Shown here: piece by piece, positions 1 to 10,430 of the stretch
How positions within the stretch are numbered: the first letter of the stretch is position 1
Layout: every line of letters begins with the position of its first letter
Source: Oscarella lobularis
Lineage: Eukaryota; Porifera; Homoscleromorpha; Homosclerophorida; Oscarellidae
Assembly: GCF_947507565.1 (NCBI RefSeq)
Contig: NC_089187.1
Coordinates: forward strand, 1,364,001-1,428,000
Direction: 5' to 3'
Length of the DNA stretch: 64,000 bases
Made by a program: the position numbers and the translations under genes
The notes under the pieces: generated by a model
Seen by the model: only the letters and a program-made list of their open reading frames with translations
Told to the model about the DNA's origin: nothing
Databases searched by the model: none

Positions 1-379
1 AGCGAGCGGTAGCCTCGGTATTTCGACAATATCGAAGTGCTGCTGAATCAATTTTTTCGTAGTCACCCAATATACCTCGAACCAAACTGGGTGGGTACTC
101 ACCCTGTACGGTCTGTTACATACGACTCCAAATTTAAAAGCTGTTACCCTCCATTGCCTCGCTTGAAGCCAAACTTCAGACTTGCTCTGATCAGTAGTAG
201 CTACTTGCAAATAACTCCTTTGGTCAGAATTCAATTTGACGGATAGAATTACGTTAGTAACTGTTAGATTGTGAATTCCCTTTTATTCTCTAATGCTATT
301 TAGTACATCGTAAGGGTCAGGTATAGAAAGAGACTTTGAAAGAGAAGTCTGCTTTGCATTCAACATGGAGAAGCAGCTT

Positions 380-1251
380 CTAATGGCTGCATCTAATGGC
401 TGCATTTTCCCCTCCAGGAACAGAACCAATGGCATCCAATAAGTGGTTCGGGTCTATTGAAGGGCCAGTGTAAGTAGCATACGTTATTCCTATCGATCCA
501 AAGGAAAGGTCACGCATTAGGGAATGTTCTACTTGCCCAGATGGCTTACTCCAAACGCAGGGCAAAGAAGTGCAGGCGAATGGAAATATCTCTACAAAAG
601 TCAGAAGCACGGCCGAAACGTGCACGCAGCTTTGCGACAGTCCAGTTGGACAGGAGCAGTGCGCTCCAAGAACGGACCAATGAACTTCCTCTTCTTCGTC
701 TCTCGCAAACACGAGAACGTAGTACGGCGGGTGGGTTCTCATAGTCGGTCGACATTTAGACTTTACCGTAGTAGTGAGGTCTTCGTGGAGGACAATCATA
801 TCATAGACATGACCACAGCTCGTTAGTCGGAGACCAGTGGTAATATTCTTAAAGGCGTACTAAAGGAGGTCATATCGTAAAAGAATTTAGAATCGAATAT
901 ATATGATACCAGTTTCGTTAGGTAATCACGGACAAGATGCATGTCAATTTCGGGAAAGCCTTCTCGGCCCCACCCTTCCTTTGGAAGGCCATCAAACGTT
1001 CCGAATGGAGTACTTTTAGGGATATTTAGGCTTTGCCGATCAATAGAAACCTCCGCAACGCTCTGACTGTGTATCCTGATAGCCGTATCCAAGAAATCCT
1101 TCTTACGCCCGTTCGTACTGACTCCTTGGTCTCGAAGGAACGTTTTCAGTTTTTCGCTAGACCAGGTTTTGTACGAAGCAGGATCGGACGACATCGCGAA
1201 AGACGTAAACAAGCACAAACTCGATGGAAGACTATACCAGCGTGACGTCAC
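380..1251 (-). CDS. SAP + SWIM zinc-finger protein, 5' exons (YqaJ-associated type)
   Basis: Two coding blocks read leftwards. The upstream block (about 1251-850) begins near an ATG followed by a SAP-like helix-extended loop-helix containing WSSEKLKTFLRDQGVS, a predicted DNA-binding module. The second block (about 830-380) has a SWIM zinc finger, CSCPTGLSQSCVH (CxCx6CxH), followed by TSLPCVWSKPSG. That order and the CTSLPC motif after the SWIM finger are characteristic of invertebrate proteins that carry a YqaJ-type nuclease further downstream. The nuclease would lie left of the window or is missing, so this is a partial gene. The two blocks are in different frames. The junction near 820-830 is either a short intron or a frameshift, and I cannot tell which. 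Such genes are common in repeat-rich invertebrate genomes and may themselves be of transposon origin. Confidence 0.6.
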
Positions 1252-1288
1252 AACAGCACGTGAGGAATATTGTCTATTCCTAATTTAG

Positions 1289-1790
1289 ATCATTAAGCAG
1301 GCAGAAGATATCATTGCTAGCAATGGCAGATGTGTCAATGTTACTGTTGGTTGGTGGAACTCCTTCATTAAGCGTCATGAGAACCTTCAAGAACGTCGTG
1401 GAGAGGCTCTTTCAAAAGCAAGACTCCGTGCCGCAAATCGGGACTTCTTGGATAGATATTTTGACATGCTTGAAGATGTCTTGAGAGACAATGACCTTCT
1501 CCTAAAACCAGGTAGTAGTTACAACTGCGACGAAAGTGGCTTTCCGCTGCAGGTCTCTGTGTCAGGAGAAAAGACGAGGCTGACGTTCATGGCGTGCGTT
1601 TCTGCTTCTGGAACAGAAATACCTCCATTTATCGTTTATGATCGCAGCGTTTGAATTTACAATGGACAGACGGTGAAATTCCCGGTACTGCGTATTGATT
1701 TTCCCCAAAGGGGTGGATGGATTCTGACCTCTTCATGGGGTGGCTTCTGGTGGCATGGATGATTACTCGGATGCACCTTGGGCATTTGAC
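1289..1790 (+). pseudogene. Tigger/pogo-like DDE transposase fragment, broken
   Basis: Reading rightwards from about 1289, the frame shows a CENP-B-type HTH tail (GWWNSFIKRHENLQERRGEA) and then the first catalytic aspartate in NCDESGFPL, as in DDE_1 transposases. The frame stops at TGA 1652-1654. Homology resumes immediately as YNGQTVKFP, and after a one-base shift continues as KGWMDSDLFMGWL, the conserved block before the second catalytic Asp. The fragment therefore has a nonsense codon and a frameshift, and lacks the C-terminal catalytic region. It is a dead copy. The frame upstream of 1289 is closed by a stop. Confidence 0.6.
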
Positions 1791-2016
1791 CATCACCTGC
1801 ATCGTCGAAAGAAGGATTAACTGTTAACATTAGCCAATCTGTAAATTTGACTATGTCTTCTCCTTCTGTCGCACAAATGCGTTCAACTGCTTTCCAGTTG
1901 GCTTCCTCGTTAAACTGCAAATTCATTTCAGGATACTCTTTTACACGTTTCATTATTGTTTGGAAGTCGGGTGCATCTCGTATCCGGTCAGTGTACACTT
2001 CGGCCATTCTAAACAT
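1790..2016 (-). other. Unrecognised coding-like segment
   Basis: An open stretch of about 75 codons on the minus strand, with ordinary protein-like composition (MFRMAEVYTDRIRDAPDFQ, then FNEEANWKAVERICATEGED), abuts the end of the Tigger-like fragment. I do not recognise the family. It has a plausible amphipathic helical pattern and no stops, but no clear start context or splice sites. It could be one exon of a larger minus-strand gene or part of a transposon. Confidence 0.25.
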
Positions 2017-2400
2017 TAGATATATATAGATCTACTGTATATAGACTTGCATGCGATTTGTATCATGTTTGTACTTTACATTTTACTTTGCACTTGCACT
2101 TCCGCACTGGCGCGCGCTGGCTGCATCAATCCCACGTCCCTGCCCACGTTCGTTCGGCGTCTAACGGGGCCAGAGACGCCAGATGCGAGGCGCAAAACTT
2201 TGCAGCATCGCGCTTAGCTAAGCCAGCTGCAACAAAACGGCCCGTTTTGAGCCTTTTAACATCGAAACGACGTCTTCGTGCGTCTTACTTGCAGAGGGAT
2301 ACATTCACGCTAACTTACAGGCTATTGAGGGCCTGTTCTGTTGATCGGGAGTGCACGCGAGTGCACTCTGGCGTTTATAGTGAACAGTAGTATCCAGGTG

Positions 2401-2480
2401 ACCCGTATATCCGTGTGGGGTGAACGGTTTTTCCTTGATTTTTCTTTAAAGGCCGTTCACCCTACCCGGGCATACGGGCA
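2401..2480. repeat. Imperfect inverted repeat (hairpin)
   Basis: The left arm 2401-2427 and right arm 2453-2480 are near-complementary. Each arm carries GGGTGAACGG at its inner end and CCCGTAT at its outer end, separated by about 25 bp of T-rich loop. It may be a small MITE or the end of a longer element. No target duplication was found. The 2030-2400 stretch to its left contains no gene that I can support. Confidence 0.5.
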
Positions 2481-2867
2481 TCAGGAAAGCCGTCGCGAAG
2501 TGGGGAGGAAAGAACGAATTATCCGGGCGCTCAGTGATAGCGACGTCAGTAGTGACGTCATTACCGACGCGTCATAATATGTTTATATCAGTTTCATCTA
2601 GTCTCTTAATTAGCCCTTGCCAAATTTTTCTGAAGAAGACACGCCTACTGCAGAGCCTAATTAGTGATTAGCAGGAAACATAGTTTTAGCAACAAGAAGC
2701 TAGCTTTATTATCCTTAATTAATTAATTACCCAATCAATTTCCAAAGCGGAAGAAAAAACATGAGAAAAATGATTTAACAGTAACAACTTCACCAAACAC
2801 AAAGTCAACTTTAGCTTGAACTACTTCAAGAAAATGTTTTCTGTCTTCAAGAAAATTCTTTCTGTCT

Positions 2868-4229
2868 TTAAAGTTCTGCCTCTGCAGCATTCCCGGAAGC
2901 TCCAGGATTAGCTGCCTCTTCAGCTGCAGCTGAGTCCGCTTCACGTGGATAGACGACGCTGCAAAATCCGTTGAGGCATCGTAAAACAAAGAACAACTTT
3001 TGGCGTAAAGAACCATCTGGCCTCACGAGGCTGAAGATGTCAAGCTGCGTTCTGCAAAGAGGACAGGTAAAACTTGCTGTCGTGTCTAAATACCTAGTTG
3101 CACATCGAACGCATCCGATAAGACCGCCGCAGCAAGTTGCAACGACGGCTGAATGCGTCACCGGCTGCTGACATATAGCGCACTGAAGCAACTGTTTGAG
3201 CTGCTCCACCTCTGACGATCCAGCGGCTATTTCATTCATCTTCTCCAGCACTTCTTGCAATTTCTCTTTCACGTCCGTAACGTCTTCTGCAACCGCTTCT
3301 TGCGCTGCCAGTGCTTGCTGGCTCGGCGCCGGCAGAGGCTGAACTGGCACTGGCAGAGGAGACATCATCGGGCTTCGACCTCGAAATTGCTCCAGTTCGC
3401 GTTTGAGGACGGCAAACACTTGCCTATTAGGAGCTCTCCAAAAAGACGGATCTTTAAGCAAACATATTACGCCTAACTCAATTACAGAAACATAAACATA
3501 AGCCCCTCACTTTTAGTGCCAGGATCGTCGCATATTTCGACAATGTCCTTGTTGACGAGAGAAATCAAGTCCTCTCCACCGATGAAACTGCTTTCGACGA
3601 GCCGATTGTAGACAATGGCCACGACCTCCGGCACTGAAATGACGGTTTCCTTCACGCTGAGATATATTGAGCGCAGCACCTCTCCCGCTTTGAGACCGCC
3701 GCGATAGTCCGTCTCGATTCGGACGAAGTCGATGCGTTTTGAAATTTCTTTTTCTTCTAGCACAAGAGGTCCTTTTCTCTTGCGCCCACGGTTTCCTGCT
3801 GCCATAAACCGAGTGGCTCCGCCGCTAGGGCTGCCAGTGGCAACTTGAATTGAAGACTGACTTGATGGCTGCCATGAAGAAAGGAGGTTCGGTCCGCTGG
3901 ACGTGGTAGCTGAAGGCTGTTGTTCATTTGCTCCCGGACCGGGGTCTGCGACGGTGTATTTTTTCCCTGCTGTTACGCTGAACCTGCCGGTAACACTGTG
4001 AGCAAATACAGGAACAATGATTTGCCTGGTTCCGGCGGTGGCAGCAGGCGATTCTTCAAGAAGGTACACGTTGCGTGACACCTACTCGAGAAAACAAGGT
4101 TGATATTTGGAGGATACCGTGGGCTGAGAGCACCTTGAGCATAGTCATAATTCGGCTCAAAAACACTTCCGTTGACGAGAAGATGTACTCAGTGTTGTCT
4201 TTGATAAGGGCAACGTTTTCTCCGGACAT
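2868..4229 (-). CDS. RING-like zinc-finger protein A (paralogue of 4539-5549 and 59455-60394)
   Basis: There are three exons. Exon 1 begins at ATG 4229 (MSGENVALIK) and ends in MTMLK before a GT donor near 4134. Exon 2 starts at 4081 (VSRNVYLLEE), holds a Ser/Gly-rich linker with a basic RGRKRKG cluster (possible NLS) and a conserved domain RIDFVRIETDYRGGLKAGEV, and ends at GTGAGG near 3519. Exon 3 (about 3448-2868) has a helical linker and a RING-like finger CAICQQPV...CCGGLIGCVRC...CPLCR, then an Ala/Glu-rich tail. Known RING fingers recruit E2 enzymes for ubiquitin transfer; that function here is an inference. The CCGG-IGCVRC spacing is unusual for a classical RING. The gene looks intact and is divergent from copy B 310 bp away. 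Confidence 0.65.
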
Positions 4230-4538
4230 TTCCGTTTTTAGCAAAGTGGGCGTAACAAACTGAGCAGGGAACGAGCGGTACTGCACTTAGACTGTCCTTT
4301 ATATACGCTTTCTGTCTCCAGCGGGTGGAGCTTCTTTCATTCGTCAGAAGTAGAGATTTCTCACGAGTAGCGATCCCGGTCTCGTCGTTTGGAGGTGCAA
4401 AGAACGCAAGCGGATACGATATGTCATCGCTAATTGTCGACCTTTCGCTAATTGTCGACCTTTCCGTATCATGTTCAAGTCATGATGTCATGAGCCGTTT
4501 CTGGCTACGCGATGCACAGTATAGCTCCACTGGCCGTT

Positions 4539-5549
4539 ATGTCTGCTGACCAAATTGACTCTGTTGTTCTTCTCACAGACGATGTGGAGTATCATTTTCA
4601 TCCGTCAGACGTTTCCGTAGCCCACCTGGTCACTTTGCTAAAGGTACGTAGCACACCATGTTCACAGTCCAAGAAACAGCGAATTCTCGAGAGTGTAGGT
4701 TTCAAACAACGTACGCCTTCGAGCTGTGGTCTGGGAGAATGAAAGCGGGCCAACCGTTACTGCTCTTTCAACCGGCATGTTTCCAGTAACAGGAGGTCAA
4801 ACGTACGCCGTTTCAGACGACGCCAACACGGCTCTTCGTCGGTCGCAAGCAAACACTCCGTTGCATACATGGAAGGAACTTCCACGCGCATTGATTTTGT
4901 CCGAATCGAGATGTACGCTCGCGGCGGTCTCAAAGCGGGAGAGCTGCTGCGTTCAATTTATGTGACCGTAGAGAAGAGCCTTATCTCAGTGCCTAGGGTC
5001 GCGGCCATTGCTCGTGATCGGCTCGTCGAGAGCGAAGTTATCAGCAGAGAGGAGCACATTTGTCTCGTCAACGAAGATGTCGTGGAAATATGCAACGGTC
5101 CTAGCACGAGAAGTGAGTCATTAGCAATTCTAAGAGGAATCTCGTTCTACTGCTTACCTAATTTAATTTAAGGATCATCTTTCTGGCATTCGAGCACGCC
5201 GGTGTATACAGTTCTGCAAAGAGAACTAGAATCTTTTCAATTGAATCAGATGACGGCACTACCGCTTCCCCGCCTCTCTATACGGACAGCAGTAGAGGAC
5301 ATTCGCGAAGTGAACAAAAAGGTGAATGAGTTGGCGAGTACGCTCACACAAATGGGGCAGCTCCAGCGTCTACTTCGGTGCACCGTGTGCCGCCAGCCGG
5401 TGACTCATTCAGTTGTTGCTATGACTTGCTGCGAAAATGTTTTTGGATGTGTCGCGTGTGCCAAAAGGTTCTTTGAATCAGCAACAGTGTGGAAGTGTCC
5501 TATTTGCCAAATGGATTTGGATCTGCCGTTGGACCTGGTGACCTGCTAG
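4539..5549 (+). pseudogene. RING-like zinc-finger protein B, diverged head-to-head paralogue
   Basis: This copy has the same exon plan as copy A. Exon 1 is 4539-4643 (MSADQIDSVVLL...LLK, 35 codons) and exon 2 starts at 4699 (VSNNVRLRAVVWE). It contains the shared RIDFVRIE...GGLKAGEL domain and ends at GTGAGTC near 5113. Exon 3 starts near 5172 (SSFWHSSTPVYTVLQREL) and ends with CTVCRQPV...CCENVFGCVAC...CPICQ and a TAG at 5549. Relative to copy A the Ser-rich linker is missing. The reading frame shifts between VSDDANT (about 4830) and STRIDFVRIE (about 4880), so the copy is either broken or has a short cryptic intron there. Confidence 0.6.
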
Positions 5550-5555
5550 CCAAAT

Positions 5556-6273
5556 AGCTTGTTTGACCCTAAAATGTTTATTGTCTTAAGCGTCTTCGAC
5601 AGAATTCTCAGCATCTTATACAAGAACGGAAGAGCAAATGGCGATGTGGCTGCTGCTGCTGCACCTATGGCTGCACTTTCTGCTGGCCAGGCTGATCCTG
5701 ACGAACAGTAAATAGAGGTGTATACTTTGGTTTTGAGTAGAATAATAGATCTATTAGCGAAATAAAGAAAAAGCTTTCCCTTTTGCCCACATCGCTATTC
5801 TGCGCCGAAAACGGACCTAGATTGGTGCGACGCTCGCTTTCTGACTAAGAAAGGGGTCCACCTCGATCGATCATTGTACGATCGAGAGGCGACAGTACCG
5901 CTAGCAGTGCTAGTCTACTTAGTCGACTCGCAACGCGCTCCTCGACTAGGTCAGTTCTACGCGCGTCGTTCTCGCTTTCGATAGCTTAATTAGGCATGTG
6001 CGGTGCGAACCTGTACCGTACGTCTTCTGATCGCTCGAGAACGCAGGTATTCGACATCGAGTGCGTCGCGACGTTGTCTTGCGCACGAATTCCGATTTAG
6101 TGAATCGAGTGAACGCAGTCACTCGATCGCGAACGCGTCGCGATTCGCTCAAACGGCGTCAGGAATCACTCAAAGGAGGTCTGGCGAATGCAGAGAATCG
6201 AATCCCGGATTAACCGAAAAGTGATATCGAAAGCGTTGTTACTAAATTAGTACCAGTAGGAGGCAATTTGTGT
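5556..6273. other. Intergenic, no gene seen
   Basis: This stretch is rich in TCG/CGA words between about 5850 and 6200. It includes a short TCGAATCCC box that recalls a tRNA T-loop but has no matching acceptor or anticodon arms. I see no coding exon here. Confidence 0.4.
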
Positions 6274-6274
6274 G

Positions 6275-6354
6275 GGAGAACGCGTCATCGATAATTTCCT
6301 CTTTCCGGACACCTGGAGAACGCGTCATAGATAATTTCCTCTTTCCGGGCACCT
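6275..6354. repeat. 40-bp tandem duplication upstream of the integrase gene
   Basis: Two adjacent 40-bp units, 6275-6314 and 6315-6354, begin GGAGAACGCGTCAT and end CACCT, with two differences. The second unit ends 25 bp before the start codon of the integrase-like gene, so the repeat sits in its 5' UTR or promoter. Confidence 0.8.
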
Positions 6355-6379
6355 GCTGTAGACTACTACACTGAGAATT

Positions 6380-7749
6380 ATGGACGATCTACTGGATCCC
6401 GAAGAGATTCAAAACTACATTGATCAGGGGTTGACTCATGCGCAAATAAGCGCAATTCTACAGGAGCAGTACCCTGGCCATCGTGGGCTAAGTACGCGCA
6501 GCGTGAGGCGCTACTGTGCCAAAGAAGACATTCATTGGACTACTCCTGTTACCGATGGCGAGCTTCGTGAAGCAGTACAACAAGGAGTTGAACAAGTAAA
6601 TGTTATGAATTGCTCGACAAATCAATTTCAATAATAATACTATCAATTTAGCTGGGGCCAACGTACGGACGAAAAACCATGAAAGGATATTTAGACACGC
6701 AAGGCTTACACGGGATTGGTCAGGCACGTGTTGGAAAGGCTCTGCAGGACGTTGCTCCGGAGTATCACGTCATCCGCCAGACAACCGCAGCAAGGCGAGC
6801 AAATCCGATTCCATATCATGCCGAATACTTCGGACACAAACTTCATATTGATCAGAACGAAAAATTGAATATGTTCGGTGTCACTCATGTTGCAGGAATT
6901 GACGGATATAGCGGGAAAATAGTCCAGTCAATCACTATTCCCCAGAAAAACAACCAGCTCATTTATAATCATCTTTACAGGCCCATCGTCCTTAATTACG
7001 GATTATGGGATCAAATACGAGTTGACCACGGAAGCGAGTTTCTTCTAACCCTTTACGTGCAGGACAGTCTCGCTGAATTCAGAGGCAACACAGAGAGAAG
7101 GAGTTCCGTTCGCACTACTTCAAAACAGGTGCAATTAGAAGTATCATTGGTCACTGTGTTTCTAAACGCTATCTAGAACCATCCGATTGAAAGGATATGG
7201 GGTGAGGTAAATCAGCGAGTAAATTACCCATCAAGAGTGGTTTGAATGAACTACTGGAGCAAGGCAGAATTTCTCTCGAGGACAGCAGCGCTAAATTTTC
7301 TCTATCCTCAGTAGCAATGGAAGTCAGCAGGATAGGCATAACGTTGTTTGTAGAATCATGGAACAGACACCCAATACCAGGTACAAATGATTGCAATTAT
7401 GCCCTAAATCCAGCGTGCAGTCGTGGTCTTTTTAGGTCGAGGAGTTCCCGACTATGTGATGCAGCAGGCAAACAGAGTGTCCCGAATACCGGATCATTTC
7501 GTTCCACCATTACAAGACGCAGTTGAAGCTTATGAAGCTGCAACAGGAGGAAGTTTGAGTGCTCCGCATAGCTTCGGTGAAGATATCTTGTCAACTCGTC
7601 CCGAGAAATGTTTGGAACGTGAGCAAGACATGAAACACAAGTTTGATCCGAAAGTAGTTCTTTCTCGAGCGGTAAACGGCGACTATGTTATGCTTCAAGA
7701 AGCCGTGCTTCATCACATACGGCTGACTCATATGCTTCACGATCTTTAA
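6380..7749 (+). CDS. Integrase-like DDE (rve) protein, four exons, one frameshift
   Basis: Exons are 6380-6595, 6652-7128, 7177-7380 and 7436-7749, all with GT-AG junctions and consistent phases. Exon 1 encodes an HTH-like region (LTHAQISAILQEQYPG...STRSVRRYC). Exon 2 opens LGPTYGRKTMKGYL and carries YFGHKLHIDQNEK (first Asp), DGYSGKIV and RVDHGSEF (second Asp). Exon 3 holds NHPIERIWGEVN (Glu) and WNRHPIPG. Exon 4 starts RGVPDYVMQQ. This is the eukaryotic integrase-core family also present at 60933-62341. In exon 3 the frame breaks after VNQRVNYP (about 7229): one base appears to be missing next to a CCC run, and the frame then continues as GLNELLEQGRIS. It may be a real mutation or an assembly error. 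The catalytic triad is otherwise kept. Confidence 0.75.
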
Positions 7750-7763
7750 TAATCAGACCAACC

Positions 7764-9895
7764 TAAGACATCAGTAAATTGATTGCACGTGCACACATGA
7801 CACACATATAAATAAATTTTTGTTTCACCTTATCACGCCACCGCCACGGTAAAAAAAGAACCTCGCGAGCAACGAAATTTTGTATGCTTTCAGTCCCCAA
7901 AAATCTAGAATTCAAAATATATGGAGACTTACTTCCTTCAAAAGACAACTCCTGCTGGCTTTCTTGGCATGAATTTCATTCCTGCATACATATATGTTTC
8001 CTATAAGTAAAAGGACATTTCAAAGTATCAAGCTCATTGATGAGGGAAAATTGTGACTTATCTGACTAATAGATTCACTGTGTCAAAGACATCTCGCCGA
8101 CGGCAGCGGATCTTCAATCAAGCTGACGGGTATCCAGATGTTTTCGGAAGCGCTGACGATCTAAAAAGACAGTGTTATAGTGGACTTTAAATATAAACCC
8201 TAACCCTAATTAAGGCTTGGCTAGGGCTTTGGGCTTAGCGTCTGTAGGACCTATAGAAGGCTAAAGAAGAAGAATGACGAAAGATTGACTAAAAAAGAGC
8301 CGTCAGCGCTGCTGGGTAGAAAACGCGCAGGCACTCGCGAGTTCGGCTGCCCTACTCGTGATCGCACTCTTACCCGCACAGAAGGCTTCGAAAGAGTCCC
8401 AAGAAGACCCTCGAACGGTGGCGATTCTTCCGAACGGCTCCTTCTCAGTGAATAACGATAGAGAATGTCTATTGATAGCGTACGCTAGGGGTTTTTTCTT
8501 ACATTTGAACGCTAATTGTGACTTCCGTAAAAGAAATTCTGCTCATATCGAATGAAAAATAGATTTGAAATTACTGTGCTTTTGAATCGTGCAAATTGCA
8601 GCAAAATTTGTGCAGTTTTGTCGCCTTGAGACGAAAAGTGTCGATATCTTAGCTGCGAAGGAACGGATTCAAATGCAATTCTACGGTTTAACTACTTGCC
8701 TAGGTTGACATCGAACCATGCTAGTTTGCAGTGGCTGCGAATGCGCTTTCGCAATTCGAGTTCGGCTCGGTCACATTTTCTAAAAGCTTCAGCTACCTTC
8801 ATATAACACTATACGGCTTTCGCCATTAGTCGCCAATCAAGGCAATAACGCTCATTTTTACTTCTTTTAATGTATCCAATGTAGAATTAGTAGAGAAATC
8901 GATCTGCGCAAAAATTTTTCGAATCTAAGAATTTTTTCGCAAGTTATTAGCAATAAAAAAACAACAGTCCCGGATGTATATTTCAAAAATCGATCTCCTC
9001 CAATACATACTTTCTGACATTAAACTCAAACTTAAAAAAATTCCTTATGTAGGCTCTTTTTGTGTTTAAAATTTCAAAATTTTTGAGCCCGCCTTTTCAG
9101 AAATCAATAACAGAAACATTTTACATATAATTTGAAATATTTCGAAAACTTCATCATATTTCGAAATCTTTTTTTGCCGATAAGTTGGGGGATATTTGTA
9201 CGCTTCTCAAGTGCAAAGTAAATGAGTTGCAAGAAGTTTATTTTTAAAAATATTTTTAAAAAATACAAAAAATACAAAAAATCTAAAAATTTCTTGAAGT
9301 CTTTTTCTTTATCCCAGAACTCTGCAAAAAATAAAAAAAGATGATTCAGAGAAATAATTTGAAAATGGTCTCTGCAACTTACCCGTTTCCTTCGCAGCAG
9401 AAAGACAGCTGCTTGAGCTTCTCTTGAATCCTTTCTGCGTTTTCAGAATAGCCTAAAAAGTCAGAAAGCATTAGTGAGGGGACCTAATCGCTTGACTTCA
9501 TACTTCCGGTTGGAATCGCGAGCGACTAGGGTGCCTAAACTAAGCCGATGCGTCATGAATGACGCACGATAGCCTACCGACGCGAGCCGAGGCTTCTTCG
9601 ATGCGAGCGACGAGCTGCACGGCCAATTCCCGCGAAGCCCGTCCCCTAGCTACTAAGCCAATACTTCCCAAAGCTCACCTGAAGGCAGGAAGGCCTTCGT
9701 TTTCCCTCGCCGTCGCACAAGCGGAGGATTGCGCTCCGTCTTGCGCCAGGGATATCTCGCTGTAGCGCACGCGAAACGGAAACCAAAGCCTTACTTCTAA
9801 AGTTCCAAACATCTAATCGTCGAGCATAGTGAGCCTACTATATAAACATATGCATGCATGTGTGCAGTGCGCTTTTAGTGTTAAGAATAGGTATT
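7764..9895. other. Non-coding, AT-rich region
   Basis: No supported exon lies in this stretch. From about 8870 to 9350 it is strongly AT-rich, with runs of A and T. A single CCCTAACCCTAA at about 8199 is too short to be a telomeric array. A more GC-rich stretch at 9520-9770 has no coding character that I can defend. Confidence 0.4.
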
Positions 9896-10430
9896 TTAGT
9901 TGGCCGTTTTGTACACTGACTGTATCCAACCAAGACCGTGCAAATGAGCACTTCCTCGGTGTTGATACTCAATGCGAGCCCAGTAGTCGTCGAAACCAAG
10001 AACTGGTACCATAAATGTTTTCAAAAATTCAAACGCTCGTCGAGTGAAAAACCAATCTGCTAACATTGGATTTGCATTCAACGCTTCGTTTCGTTTTCGA
10101 TAGCTACGATACAACTCCTCGGACGTGCTATCTTTATTGTAGTGCTGTGCAAGATCAAAGAGCTCGGGCCAGTGCAAATCAGCTGCACTAAGAGTAAAGA
10201 AGCAGCTGGCTGACCAAGTTTTTCTTGCATAGCAAACAAATTTCGTCTTTGCATTAACCAATACTGCTTTGAGCCGTGCCAAAGTGAAATACTTTGGATG
10301 CAAAATCGGGAGTTGCAGAAGTCTTGGACATCTCTTGCAACTCTTTGACAGTTAATTTTGCTTCTTCCGGATTTTGTTTAAAACGAGCAACCTCGTGCCG
10401 TCCGGTTTGATCAGAAACAGCTAATAGCTT
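9896..10430 (-). pseudogene. Helitron Rep (HUH) N-terminal fragment
   Basis: Read leftwards from about 10430, the sequence shows Helitron-like N-domain features: SDQTGRHEVARFKQNPEEAK, then CFFTLSAADLHWPELFDL, then RIEYQHRGSAHLHGLGW. The last contains the HLH core of the HUH nuclease motif. One frame change separates the first motif from the rest (about 10290). The fragment ends at the left without the downstream catalytic tyrosines or helicase. It is a truncated copy unrelated in position to the Helitron at 21.8-24.4 kb. Confidence 0.75.

Noticed and set aside
37-246. Short open frame at the left edge
   Set aside because: No motif, no splice context and no match to the minus-strand SAP-SWIM gene; treated as chance.
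6150-6215. Possible tRNA (TCGAATCCC box)
   Set aside because: Only a T-loop-like word is present; no acceptor stem, D-arm or anticodon arm can be folded around it.
8190-8235. Telomere-like CCCTAACCCTAA
   Set aside because: Only two units, embedded in unrelated sequence; not an array.
9559-9765. Ala/Arg-rich open frame
   Set aside because: Composition follows local GC content and no family motif is visible.
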